Part shown: positions 28,433 through 37,203 of the stretch, one piece after another
Numbering within the stretch: the first letter of the stretch is position 1
Layout: every line of letters begins with the position of its first letter
Origin: Peptostreptococcaceae bacterium pGA-8
Lineage (GTDB): Bacteria > Bacillota > Clostridia > Peptostreptococcales > Anaerovoracaceae
NCBI GenBank assembly: GCA_900112915.1
Contig: FONK01000006.1
Location: 1-64,000 of the forward strand
DNA length: 64,000 bases
Reading direction: 5' to 3'
Made by a program: the position numbers and the translations under genes
Notes under the pieces: generated by a model
Seen by the model: the letters and a program-made list of their open reading frames with translations, nothing else
Told to the model about the DNA's origin: nothing
Database searches by the model: none

Positions 28433-29140
28433 ATGACTAATATTCCAACACCACATATCACAGCGAAGCAGGGTGATTTTGCAGAAACGGTTTTAATGCC
28501 GGGAGATCCTCTAAGAGCTAAATTTATAGCAGAAACCTTTTTTGAGAACCCTGTTTTAGTTAACAATGTAAGAGGTGTTCAGGGCTATACGGGAACCTAT
28601 AAGGGTAAGAGAGTTTCAGTTATGGCATCAGGTATGGGCATGCCGGCCATTGGAATTTACTCTCACGAGCTTTTCAATTTCTATGATGTTAAGAACATCA
28701 TAAGAGTCGGTTCTGCAGGCGCAATTAATCAGGACCTTAAGGTTAAAGACATAGTTTTAGGTGCGGGAGCATGCACTAATTCAAACTTTATGAGTCAGTA
28801 CGAGCTGCCGGGAACCTTTGCTCCAATCGCTTCCTTTGAGCTGCTTAAGAAGGCTGAGGAGGCAGCAAAAAATCTTGGAATAAAGCCCGTCGTTGGAAAC
28901 ATATACTCATCAGATGCATTCTATGATCCGTCACAGAGCCTGGGCAAGTGGCAGAAAATGGGTGTTTTGGCAGTAGAAATGGAAGCGGCGGCACTATACG
29001 CAGAAGCAGCCCTTGCAGGAAAGAACGCACTTTGCATATGCACAATTTCCGACAATCCTTTTACAGGAGAAGGATGCTCAGCAGAAGAAAGACAAAATTC
29101 ATTTACAAAGATGATGGAGATTGCTCTTGAAATAGCATAA
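28433..29140 (+). CDS. deoD: Purine-nucleoside phosphorylase, DeoD type
   Basis: Splits purine (deoxy)nucleosides with phosphate in the salvage pathway. The 235-residue protein matches hexameric DeoD: phosphate-binding MPGDPLRAKFIAETF (about residues 21-35), GMGMPAIGIYSHEL, RVGSAGAIN, the nucleoside site VEMEAAALYAEA (near 178) and the catalytic Asp in CTISDNPF (near 203). The ATG at 28433 is chosen because GGAAGGAGAAG precedes it and the length then fits the family; the frame is open further up to 28358. Confidence 0.95.
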   Translation: MTNIPTPHITAKQGDFAETVLMPGDPLRAKFIAETFFENPVLVNNVRGVQGYTGTYKGKRVSVMASGMGMPAIGIYSHELFNFYDVKNIIRVGSAGAINQDLKVKDIVLGAGACTNSNFMSQYELPGTFAPIASFELLKKAEEAAKNLGIKPVVGNIYSSDAFYDPSQSLGKWQKMGVLAVEMEAAALYAEAALAGKNALCICTISDNPFTGEGCSAEERQNSFTKMMEIALEIA

Positions 29141-29167
29141 ACCCATTGTTGGACAGGACTATAATAT

Positions 29168-32100
29168 ATGAACAACAAAAAATACGACGGTGTTTATTAT
29201 CCGGTCAGAAAAATCAGAGACCTAAGGGACATTATAATCAGCAGTGCTGAGCTTAAACCGGATCATCCTGCCTATATGGTTAAGGATAGACCGGGAGGAA
29301 CCTTTAGACCCATAACCTTTGGACAGCTAAGAGAAGATATGGATGCACTGGGAACCAAGCTTATTTCCCTGGGACTTAAGGACAAAAAAATTGCCGTAAT
29401 CGGTGCGACCAGCTACCACTGGCTTCTGTCGTACTTTGCAACGGTCTGCGGTGTAGGTGTAATTGTACCGCTGGATAAGAACCTTCCGGAGGGAGAGATT
29501 GCAAACCTGTTGGAGAGATCCGGTGCGGAAGCGCTGGTTTTTGATAAGAGCAGTCGAAAGAAGCTGGACTCCATAATGGAGAACCCGGGAAATGTAAAGT
29601 ATTTCATATCTACAAGCGCTGTATCAGGTGCATCTAAAGAAGATAAGGAAGGAAATGAAATCTACCACATTAAGGAGCTTATTGAGGATGGCAAGAGCCT
29701 CGTGCAGGATGGAATTAGGGACTATGTAGATGCCTACATAGATAATGAAAAAATGTGCAGCCTGCTGTTTACCTCCGGAACCACAGGAAAATCCAAGGGT
29801 GTAATGCTCAGCCATCGAAATATTGCATCTAATGTTTATCACATGTCAAAGCTTGTACAAATTCCGGGCGACGGAGTTGTACTTTCCATATTGCCGGTTC
29901 ATCATGTTTACGAGATGACATGTACAATATGGACTTGTCTGTATCAGGGGATAACTGTTGGAATTTCAGAAGGATTAAAGTATATTCAAAAGAATTTAGT
30001 AGAGCTTTCTGCAGTTACAACCTTAGGCGTTCCCCTTATTTTTGAAAAGATGTACAGAGCGATTTGGCGCCAGGCTGAGGGCAGAGGTGAAGCTGATAAG
30101 CTTAGAAAAGCGATCGACCTGTCAAGAAGGCTCAAGCTATATGACAAGCCCTTTATCATGAAGAAAATGTTCAAGCCTATTCACAAGGTTCTTGGCGGGA
30201 ATATCTATATGCTGATTGCCGGAGGAGCAGCCATTGACCCTAAGGTAATCGAGGATTTTGAGGCAATGGGTATTCCGATGATTCAGGGATATGGAATGAC
30301 GGAAAATGCCCCGATTATTGCCGTAAATCAGGACAGATACAGCAAGGCGGCTTCTGTTGGTAAGCCTATGCCTGAAACCGAGGTGGAAATTGTAGATAAG
30401 GATGAATTTGGTGTGGGAGAAATCGTGGTAAAGGGTCCATCAGTCATGATTGGATACTACGAGGATCAGGAAGCTACCGACGAGGTTCTCAAGGACGGAT
30501 GGCTTTACACCGGAGACTACGGATATTTTGATGAAGAAGGCTTCCTCTACATTACGGGAAGAAAGAAAAATGTAATTGTAACTAAGGGAGGAAAAAACAT
30601 TTTCCCTGAAGAGGTTGAAACGGTAATCCTTGAAAATCCTTATGTTGAGGAGGTACTGGTTCACGGGGTTACTGATGACAGACTGGGAAATATCGTTTTA
30701 ACAGCAGACATTTATCCAAGCTTTTCACTGCTAAAAGAGGATAAGGGTGAAATGACTGAAAGCGATACCTACTATTTCTTCAAGGAATACATGGACAAGG
30801 TTAATCAGCTGTTACCGCCTTACAAGCATATTAAGAGAATAAATATCCGCCATGAGGAATTTGAAAAAACCACAACCGGTAAAATCAAACGTTTCGTTGC
30901 CGGAAACATCATAGAGGACTCCAAGGGCGGTCCGGTTTCCAAAGAAAATGTCAAGGCCCTCGAGAGAAAAATTGCCGAAGAAAAGGTTAAGGCCATGGTT
31001 GAATCTAAGGATTCAAGAATCAAGCACAGAAATATGAGACCTATTGTTTCTATTAAACAGATGGTTGAAAGCAGTGCGGCCAAATTCCCGGATAATGTAG
31101 CCTTCTATGAAAAATTCACCCATGGAAGACCTTATTCTGAGATAACATACAAACAGCTGCTTTCTGACATTAACGGCTTAGGCACGGCCCTCATAAACAG
31201 AGGAATGAAGAATGAAAGAATAGCCATTATAGGAAGAAATTCATATAACTGGGCATTGAGCTTCCTTTCCGTAGTTGGAGGCGTTGGTGCAGTGGTACCT
31301 CTTGACAAGGACATGGAGCCTGATGACTTGGAACAGCTGATCAAAAAAGCAGGAGCCAAGGCTGTTTTCGCCGACAAGGAGAATATGGCAGGCGCAAAGG
31401 AGCTTTTGGCCAAGGAAGATTGTCCTTTAGAAATGGTTATTTCCCTGGAAAGACGACAGGAGGAGGCTGTAGAGGACACAGTTTTCATTGGAGATTTAGT
31501 CAAGGAGGGTAAAGAACAAATAGCCCATGGTGACAGGCAGTTCATTGACGCAGACATAGACGCAAGCAAGCTGGCAGTTATTTTGTTCACCTGGGGAAGG
31601 CATGAAGCAAAAAAGGGGGTAATGCTTTCCAATACCAACATTACGGATAACCTAATGTCGGTTAGTGCTTTAGCTGAGGTTAGAGCTGATGATATGTTCT
31701 TTTCTGTTTTACCGATGCACAGACCTTATGAGCTGACTTGTGGAATGCTGCTTCCGTTATATAGAGGGGCAGCAGTGGCGTTTTGCAAGGATATGAAGCA
31801 CATTATGGAAAATCTTCAGGAAATTAAACCAACGATTTTCCTGGGCGTGCCTTGGATGCTTGAAGCTTTCTATAAGAGAGCTATGGAAAAGATGGAGCTT
31901 AAAAAGGATACCCTTAAGGTTAAAGGCCTCCTAGGTGCGAATAAAATAACCAAGGTCTTTGGCTTTGACCTTAGCAGACAAATTGCAAAGGACATTCACG
32001 ACGAGGTTGGAGGCAGAATGAGAGCCTTCGTTTCAGGGGGCGGCCCTATTGACCATAAAATTTTGAGCTTTATATATGGACTTGGAATTGTTGCATTCCA

Positions 32101-32401
32101 AGGCTACGGATTACCGGAATGTTCACCGATAGTCTCCTTAACACCTGATGGATTTAAAAACTTTAAGGGTGGCTCAGCAGGACAGCTTATTCCGGGAATG
32201 GATATACAGATTGAAAAGCCTGATGAAAAGGGTGTTGGTGAAATAGTTCTGCGAGGTGAAAATGTAATGCTGGGATACCTTGATGATCCACAGGCTACAA
32301 GTGAAGTTATTATTGACGGTTGGCTTCACACAAGGGATCTTGGTTATGTCGACAAGGACGGCTTCATATATTTAAAAGGAAGAATGAAAAAGGAGAACTG
32401 A
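29168..32401 (+). CDS. Tandem AMP-forming acyl-CoA synthetase-like protein, second half degenerate
   Basis: Two adenylate-forming modules lie in one 1077-residue chain. Module 1 (about residues 1-590) is complete: AMP/P-loop LLFTSGTTGKSKGVMLSH (near 198), GYGMTEN (near 376), YTGDYGYFDEEG (near 445), hinge GRKKNVIVTKGG and catalytic A10 lysine in TTTGKIKRF (near 570). It resembles long-chain fatty acid:CoA ligases. Module 2 (about 615-1077) repeats the N-terminal subdomain only. Its P-loop reads FTWGRHEAKKGVMLSN, YGxTE has become YGLPE, TGD has become TRD, and the C-terminal subdomain is absent, so it is probably catalytically inactive. The racemase gene starts right after its stop. Confidence 0.85.
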   Translation: MNNKKYDGVYYPVRKIRDLRDIIISSAELKPDHPAYMVKDRPGGTFRPITFGQLREDMDALGTKLISLGLKDKKIAVIGATSYHWLLSYFATVCGVGVIVPLDKNLPEGEIANLLERSGAEALVFDKSSRKKLDSIMENPGNVKYFISTSAVSGASKEDKEGNEIYHIKELIEDGKSLVQDGIRDYVDAYIDNEKMCSLLFTSGTTGKSKGVMLSHRNIASNVYHMSKLVQIPGDGVVLSILPVHHVYEMTCTIWTCLYQGITVGISEGLKYIQKNLVELSAVTTLGVPLIFEKMYRAIWRQAEGRGEADKLRKAIDLSRRLKLYDKPFIMKKMFKPIHKVLGGNIYMLIAGGAAIDPKVIEDFEAMGIPMIQGYGMTENAPIIAVNQDRYSKAASVGKPMPETEVEIVDKDEFGVGEIVVKGPSVMIGYYEDQEATDEVLKDGWLYTGDYGYFDEEGFLYITGRKKNVIVTKGGKNIFPEEVETVILENPYVEEVLVHGVTDDRLGNIVLTADIYPSFSLLKEDKGEMTESDTYYFFKEYMDKVNQLLPPYKHIKRINIRHEEFEKTTTGKIKRFVAGNIIEDSKGGPVSKENVKALERKIAEEKVKAMVESKDSRIKHRNMRPIVSIKQMVESSAAKFPDNVAFYEKFTHGRPYSEITYKQLLSDINGLGTALINRGMKNERIAIIGRNSYNWALSFLSVVGGVGAVVPLDKDMEPDDLEQLIKKAGAKAVFADKENMAGAKELLAKEDCPLEMVISLERRQEEAVEDTVFIGDLVKEGKEQIAHGDRQFIDADIDASKLAVILFTWGRHEAKKGVMLSNTNITDNLMSVSALAEVRADDMFFSVLPMHRPYELTCGMLLPLYRGAAVAFCKDMKHIMENLQEIKPTIFLGVPWMLEAFYKRAMEKMELKKDTLKVKGLLGANKITKVFGFDLSRQIAKDIHDEVGGRMRAFVSGGGPIDHKILSFIYGLGIVAFQGYGLPECSPIVSLTPDGFKNFKGGSAGQLIPGMDIQIEKPDEKGVGEIVLRGENVMLGYLDDPQATSEVIIDGWLHTRDLGYVDKDGFIYLKGRMKKEN

Positions 32402-32402
32402 A

Positions 32403-33506
32403 ATGGACAAAGGATTTCCAAGAGTTGAGATTGATCTTGAAGCCCTAAGGCACAATGTAAGCACAGTTGTAAAAATGTGTGCAGATCAAGGCGTTGAGGT
32501 TGCAGGCGTAATTAAGGGAGTTACAGGAATTCCTCAGGCAGCCGCCGCCTTTGCAGAAAGCGGAGTGAAGTACATTGCCTCATCAAGACTTGAGCAGATT
32601 GAGGATGCAATCAACTACGGTATTCACAAACCAATGATGCTTATTAGAATTCCGATGCTAAGCGAGGTTAAAGATGTAATCAGACTTACAGCCTTGAGCC
32701 TTAACAGTGAGCTTGAAGTTCTGGAGGCACTGAACAAAGAAGCTGCAGCTCAGAACAAAACTCACAAGGTCATTCTTATGGCAGACCTTGGAGACCTGCG
32801 GGAAGGCTTCTGGGGTACTGAAGACATGGTTGAAGCAGCTCTGAAGGTAGAAAATGAAATGGATAACCTCGAGCTGGCAGGTGTGGGAACCAACCTGGGC
32901 TGCTACGGCTCGATTTTGGCGACAAATGAAAAGCTTCAGGAGCTGGTTGATATAGCTGAAGCTATTGAGGCGAAAATTGGCAGAGAGCTGGAATTTATTT
33001 CCGGCGGAGCAACAAGCTCACTTATGAGAGTCTTCGACGGGGACCTGCCGGAGAGAGTTAACTTCCTGAGAGTTGGAGAAGCCATTCTAAACGCCAGAGA
33101 CCTGGATGTTTATTTCGGATATGACATGAGCATGTTCAGACAGGATGTATTTACTCTTAGAGCTGAAGTCATTGAAGTTAAAGATAAGCCGACATATCCA
33201 CAGGGTGAATTCTCAGTCGACGCTTTTGGAAAGAAACCGGTTTATGAAGATAGGGGGATTAGAAAAAGAGCCTTGGTTGCAATGGGCAAGGTAGACTATG
33301 GCAGTGATTATCACGAAATCTTCCCTCATAACAAGGATATTAGAGTTATAGGTGCCTCCAGCGACCACACCATTCTTGATGTAGAGGATATGACAGAGCC
33401 TCTTGGCGTTGGAGATATTCTTGATTTTGGAATTAACTATGCATCTATGGTTTATGTTACAAATTGCCGTAATGTAAAGATTGTTTTTAAAAATCCCGGC
33501 ATTTGA
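32403..33506 (+). CDS. Alanine/ornithine racemase-family PLP enzyme
   Basis: A 367-residue fold-type III PLP enzyme (alanine racemase-like TIM barrel). The PLP lysine is in GVIKGVTG (about residue 39), and VEIDLEALRHNV at the N-terminus is the usual start of this family. It matches the group annotated as alanine/ornithine racemase (Orr-like) better than classical Alr, which has AVVKANAYG. The likely substrate is ornithine or another amino acid; not provable here. It begins one base after the upstream stop, so it is co-transcribed with the ligase-like gene. Confidence 0.8.
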   Translation: MDKGFPRVEIDLEALRHNVSTVVKMCADQGVEVAGVIKGVTGIPQAAAAFAESGVKYIASSRLEQIEDAINYGIHKPMMLIRIPMLSEVKDVIRLTALSLNSELEVLEALNKEAAAQNKTHKVILMADLGDLREGFWGTEDMVEAALKVENEMDNLELAGVGTNLGCYGSILATNEKLQELVDIAEAIEAKIGRELEFISGGATSSLMRVFDGDLPERVNFLRVGEAILNARDLDVYFGYDMSMFRQDVFTLRAEVIEVKDKPTYPQGEFSVDAFGKKPVYEDRGIRKRALVAMGKVDYGSDYHEIFPHNKDIRVIGASSDHTILDVEDMTEPLGVGDILDFGINYASMVYVTNCRNVKIVFKNPGI

Positions 33507-33531
33507 CAAAGAAGTTCAAATAGCATAAAAT
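33503..33531 (+). promoter_or_regulatory. Promoter for greA-lysS
   Basis: TTGACA (33503-33508) and TAAAAT (33526-33531) are separated by exactly 17 bases. The -35 box overlaps the stop codon of the racemase gene, and the -10 box is 36 bases before greA. Confidence 0.75.
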
Positions 33532-33566
33532 AGGTGTTCAAGGAACCCGAAAGGAGATAATTTTTA

Positions 33567-34046
33567 ATGGGAGAAGAAATACTGCTTACCAGAGAAGGGT
33601 ATGAGAAGATAGAGGCTGAAAGAGATGAGCTTGTATCAGTAAGACGTCGTGAGGTATCAGAAAGACTTAAGGAAGCGATTTCCTATGGAGACCTTTCAGA
33701 GAATGCCGAATACGATGCAGCAAAAAATGAGCAGGCTGAGCTTGAAGAGAAGATTCACAAGCTGGAGAGCATGATGAGAAATGCCAAGATAATAAATGGC
33801 GATGAGCTTTCAGGCGACGTGGTTAATGTAGGCCTTAAGGTTAAGGTTAAGGATATTGCAAGTAAGGAAAGCATGGTTTTTGAAATTGTCGGTGCTACCG
33901 AAGCGGATCCCTTCCTTGATATTCCTAAAATTTCAAACGAATCACCTGTAGGAAGAACCCTAATCGGAAGAAAGAAGGGTGACAAGGTTGAAATCGAAAC
34001 CCCTGACGGAATAGTAAATTATAAAATAGAGAAAATTTCAAAATAG
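33567..34046 (+). CDS. greA: Transcription elongation factor GreA
   Basis: Binds the RNA polymerase secondary channel and stimulates cleavage of backtracked transcripts. The 159-residue protein has the N-terminal coiled-coil with LTREGYEKIEAERDEL, the conserved tip SYGDLSENAEYDAAKNEQ (about residues 33-50) carrying the acidic pair, and the C-terminal FKBP-like domain (ESPVGRTLIGRKKGDKVEIE). The ribosome site AAAGGAG is clear. greA-lysS is a common pair in Firmicutes. Confidence 0.96.
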   Translation: MGEEILLTREGYEKIEAERDELVSVRRREVSERLKEAISYGDLSENAEYDAAKNEQAELEEKIHKLESMMRNAKIINGDELSGDVVNVGLKVKVKDIASKESMVFEIVGATEADPFLDIPKISNESPVGRTLIGRKKGDKVEIETPDGIVNYKIEKISK

Positions 34047-34061
34047 AGGTAAAAATTAGAA

Positions 34062-35603
34062 ATGAGTACACAGGAGAATTTAGGTGTAAACCCGGAACCG
34101 GAAACGGAAGAGCTTTCCGAAGAAAAGTTGAATGAACAAAGGCTTATCAGAAGAGAGAAGCTGAAGAAGTTGCAGGAAGCCGGCAGAAATCCGTTTCTTC
34201 ACGAGACTTGGAATGTAACAGCTCACAGCATGGACATCAAGGATAATTTTGATGCTATGGAGGAAGAGGAGGTTTCTTGTGCCGGAAGAATGATGGCCTT
34301 CAGACATATGGGGAAGGCTTCTTTCATTGATATTCAAGATAAGCAAGGAAGAATCCAGTGCTATGTCAGACAGGACGCTATCGGCGCTGAGGAATATGAG
34401 TGGTTCAAAACCTACGACATAGGCGATATTATCGGAGTTGAAGGAACAGTATTCAGAACCAGACACGGCGAGATTTCCATTAAGGTCAGCAGGTTGGTTC
34501 TTTTGTCCAAGTCCATTCAGGTGCTTCCAAATAAGTTCCACGGTCTTAAAGACCCGGATCTTAGATACAGACAGCGATATGTTGACCTTATTATGAACCC
34601 TGAAGTTAGGGAAATGTTCTACAAGAGGGCGGCGATTATTCATGAAATTAAGCGTGTTCTGGAAGAGGATTACGGTTATCTTGAAGTGGACACGCCGATT
34701 TTGACGACAATAGCCGGTGGCGCTAATGCCAGACCTTTCGAGACTCATCACAACACCTTGGACATCGATATGAAGATGAGGATATCCAACGAGCTTTACC
34801 TAAAGCGTTTGATTGTCGGTGGCCTTGATAGAGTTTATGAAATGGGCAAAATGTTCAGAAATGAAGGTATGGATAGAAACCATAATCCTGAATTTACTTC
34901 TATGGAATGCTATATGGCATATGGGAATATGGAAAGCACCATGGAGGTTACGGAGCAGATTGTATATAAGGCTGCAATGGCTGTTAACGGCTCTCCAATT
35001 CTTAAATATCAGGGTAAGGAGTTTGATGTGACGCCACCTTGGAGACGACTTAACATGGCAGATGCGGTTAAGGAAATAACAGGTGTTGATTTCTCAAGGC
35101 TTGATACTGATGAAGAGGCCAGAGCTGCTTGTATCGCTTACGGAATGGATGCTGAAGAGGCTTCCAAGATGACGAGAGGCAAGCTGATTGCGGAAATGTT
35201 TGAGGAATACTGCGAGGATGTTCCCGGATACCTTGACGGTCCCGTTTTCGTAGTGGGACATCCGGTTGAAGTCTCACCTCTTTCAAAGAGAGACCCTGAG
35301 GATCCAAGAATTACTCGTAGATTCGAAGCTTACATCAATGGCTGGGAAATAGCTAATGCCTTTTCTGAGCTTAATGACCCTATTGACCAGTACGACAGAT
35401 TTGTAACTCAGCAGGCCCAGCTGGATTCAGGGGAGGATGATGAGGCACATCCAATGGATATGGACTTTGTCAATGCTCTTGAGGTTGGACTTCCGCCGAC
35501 AGGTGGTCTTGGTGTGGGTATTGACAGAGTTATCATGCTTATTACTGACGCACCAAGCATTAGAGATATAATTTTGTTCCCGACGATGAAGCCATTGGAG
35601 TAA
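34062..35603 (+). CDS. lysS: Lysyl-tRNA synthetase, class II
   Basis: Charges tRNA-Lys. The 513-residue protein has an N-terminal anticodon-binding OB fold (about 60-165) and a class II catalytic core with motif 2 FRNEGMDRNHNPEFTSMECY (about residues 265-284) and motif 3 GLGVGIDRVIMLI (near 485). Length and motif order are normal for bacterial LysRS. It lies 15 bases after greA and is followed by two terminators. Confidence 0.97.
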   Translation: MSTQENLGVNPEPETEELSEEKLNEQRLIRREKLKKLQEAGRNPFLHETWNVTAHSMDIKDNFDAMEEEEVSCAGRMMAFRHMGKASFIDIQDKQGRIQCYVRQDAIGAEEYEWFKTYDIGDIIGVEGTVFRTRHGEISIKVSRLVLLSKSIQVLPNKFHGLKDPDLRYRQRYVDLIMNPEVREMFYKRAAIIHEIKRVLEEDYGYLEVDTPILTTIAGGANARPFETHHNTLDIDMKMRISNELYLKRLIVGGLDRVYEMGKMFRNEGMDRNHNPEFTSMECYMAYGNMESTMEVTEQIVYKAAMAVNGSPILKYQGKEFDVTPPWRRLNMADAVKEITGVDFSRLDTDEEARAACIAYGMDAEEASKMTRGKLIAEMFEEYCEDVPGYLDGPVFVVGHPVEVSPLSKRDPEDPRITRRFEAYINGWEIANAFSELNDPIDQYDRFVTQQAQLDSGEDDEAHPMDMDFVNALEVGLPPTGGLGVGIDRVIMLITDAPSIRDIILFPTMKPLE

Positions 35604-35760
35604 ATAATCCGCAATAAAGCGAAATAAATGGCAATACGGGGCATTATAAATGGAGATTCTCCAAAACACTCTCCAATTTGCGACATTTTCTCTCATTTAA
35701 TGGGCTCGAAAATATGCAAATTCCCCGTTATTCACTATTAAAAGCCCGTAAAGGCTCATA

Positions 35761-35800
35761 AGAGACTTATGACTGAAAAAGTCGTAGGTCTCTATTTTTT
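35761..35800 (+). terminator. Terminator after lysS
   Basis: AGAGACTTATGACT (35761-35774) pairs with AGTCGTAGGTCTCT (35780-35793) around a short A-rich loop, followed by ATTTTTT. Confidence 0.85.
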
Positions 35801-35823
35801 GCCCATTTTTAGTATGCATATAT

Positions 35824-35853
35824 GCCCGCTGATTGAAGTCAGCGGGCTTTTTT
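35824..35853 (+). terminator. Second, strong terminator
   Basis: GCCCGCTGA (35824-35832) and TCAGCGGGC (35839-35847) form a perfect nine-pair stem with a six-base loop, followed by TTTTTT. It seals the housekeeping block from the accessory island. Confidence 0.9.
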
Positions 35854-35859
35854 GTAGTT

Positions 35860-35885
35860 CAGGTGACGACCAGAAGCGTCACCTG
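35860..35885. repeat. Perfect inverted repeat at the left edge of the island
   Basis: CAGGTGACG (35860-35868) and CGTCACCTG (35877-35885) are perfect inverted copies with an eight-base spacer and no T tract. It lies between the second terminator and the promoter region of the exonuclease gene. It could be an operator or a trace of an integration event. The rest of 35604-36020 holds the two terminators and a TATACT-containing promoter region (35906-35936). Confidence 0.5.
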
Positions 35886-36020
35886 TTGGTCGAGAAACAA
35901 AATTTTTGTCGAAAACTCACGATTTGGTGCTATACTATACTTGTAGAGTCCGTTTTATGGGACATATGATGATGTAAAATAAGGGCAGATAGAAAAAAAT
36001 CGCCTGAAAAGGAGACGCGG

Positions 36021-36953
36021 ATGAATTACATAGTATTGGATATGGAATGGAATCAGCCCTTTAATATGAAAAGTATGGTCAAAAAACCGTTGATGCTTCA
36101 CGGCGAAATCGTGCAAATCGGCGCGGTGAAGCTGGACGAGAATTATCATGTTTTAGATACATTCAAAATCTTGGTTTCTCCCAAATATTATACTAAGATA
36201 CATAAGAAGGTATCTAAGCTCACAAAGATTACCACTGAGGAACTTCAATACGGTTTTCCTTTCCCGGTAGCATTTAAGCACTTCAAAAAATGGTGCGGTG
36301 AGGAATTTGCATTCCTAACTTGGGGGCCAGATGATATAGATATGCTTCGTGACAATATGGTTCTGCATAATTTGAACACGGAATGGATTCCGAGTACATA
36401 CAACATTCAGGTTATCTTTGATGACCAAATTGCGAAAGAAAAGAGACAGGTTTCTCTTTCTTATGCAATGGAGAGAATTGGTGAACCGGCGCTTGAAGCT
36501 CATGACGCATTGAATGACGCAAGAAATACGGTGTGCATCTGCTTGCATTTAGATATGGTCAAGGGCTTGGCAGAATACGCTGCTTTGCAAAAGCAGATGA
36601 AGTGCTACGGAAGCCATGCAAAAGAAAGAATTCAGTCCACAAGAACTTATTCGACACGGGAAGCAGCCATCGATGATCCCGAACTTATCAACTTCTTTTG
36701 TCCTACCTGTGGTTCCAATGTTGAGTGTGAGGGTTTTGTTCGTCAGAATTCTGATAAGTTCATTTGTATTGGAAAATGCAAAAACGGTGATGAGCTGTTT
36801 GTTCGCTTTAAGTTTACTAAGTGGCCAGACGGAAAGTTTAGTGTTGCGAGAATCCTCTACGAAATGGACGAGGATAACAAAGGCTACTATTTAAGCAAGA
36901 AACAACAGGCTGAAGAAGCAGCATGCTTGCAAGGTTTGGTTATCGCAAGATGA
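36021..36953 (+). CDS. DEDDh-type 3'-5' exonuclease
   Basis: A 310-residue protein. The N-terminal 190 residues form an RNase T/DnaQ-like exonuclease: ExoI motif VLDMEWNQ (Asp7, Glu9), ExoII Asp in TWGPDDIDMLRDN (near 104), and ExoIII with HDALNDARNT (His/Asp near 161-166), so all four metal ligands and the general base are present. The C-terminal part (after about 220) has a CPTCGSNVECEG zinc-ribbon-like pair and later cysteines (CIGKC). Substrate, DNA or RNA, is not fixed; the neighbours suggest RNA. The ribosome site AAAAGGAGACGCGG fits the ATG. It is the first gene of the accessory island. Confidence 0.85.
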   Translation: MNYIVLDMEWNQPFNMKSMVKKPLMLHGEIVQIGAVKLDENYHVLDTFKILVSPKYYTKIHKKVSKLTKITTEELQYGFPFPVAFKHFKKWCGEEFAFLTWGPDDIDMLRDNMVLHNLNTEWIPSTYNIQVIFDDQIAKEKRQVSLSYAMERIGEPALEAHDALNDARNTVCICLHLDMVKGLAEYAALQKQMKCYGSHAKERIQSTRTYSTREAAIDDPELINFFCPTCGSNVECEGFVRQNSDKFICIGKCKNGDELFVRFKFTKWPDGKFSVARILYEMDEDNKGYYLSKKQQAEEAACLQGLVIAR

Positions 36954-36967
36954 TTGGAGGAGCTATC

Positions 36968-37090
36968 GTGAAATATTTAAGCATCGCACTCGATGTTATC
37001 TCTATATTTTTGAATATCGCTATCATCATTTGTTTGGTATCTTCATTCAAGAAGAAAGGCGAGGAAACGGAAAATGGCGAAAATAGCTAA
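36968..37090 (+). CDS. Small single-helix membrane protein, 40 residues
   Basis: The GTG at 36968 follows GGAGGAGC with good spacing. The product has one hydrophobic helix (about residues 5-26, ALDVISIFLNIAIIICLV) and a charged tail (KKKGEETENGEN). It starts 14 bases after the exonuclease stop and overlaps the next tiny ORF by 17 bases. No family recognised. The ribosome site and the membrane-helix design support a real gene. Confidence 0.6.
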   Translation: MKYLSIALDVISIFLNIAIIICLVSSFKKKGEETENGENS

Positions 37091-37193
37091 GGAATTTGTC
37101 AACAGACTCAAATTGTGGCTGCCTCTCGGTAAGAACTGCCGCCATTGCTGTGTCTATTGCGAGTATTACAACATGTGTAAAGAAGAAGGATAA
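37074..37193 (+). CDS. Small cysteine-rich protein, 39 residues
   Basis: The ATG at 37074 lies 8-9 bases after GAGGA inside the previous ORF. The product is basic, with four cysteines clustered in NCRHCCVYCEYYNMC (C-x2-CC-x2-C-x5-C), which suggests a small metal-binding knuckle. It ends 10 bases before the SWIM gene start. No family recognised. Confidence 0.55.
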   Translation: MAKIAKEFVNRLKLWLPLGKNCRHCCVYCEYYNMCKEEG

Positions 37194-37203
37194 GGTGATT
37201 AGT

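Noticed and set aside
34080-34751. A 223-residue minus-strand frame
   Set aside because: It lies wholly opposite lysS, whose motifs are clear, and has no ribosome site.
37096-37203. N-terminal extension of the SWIM protein
   Set aside because: No ribosome site, and it overlaps a small cysteine-rich ORF with a better start; the ATG at 37204 has one.
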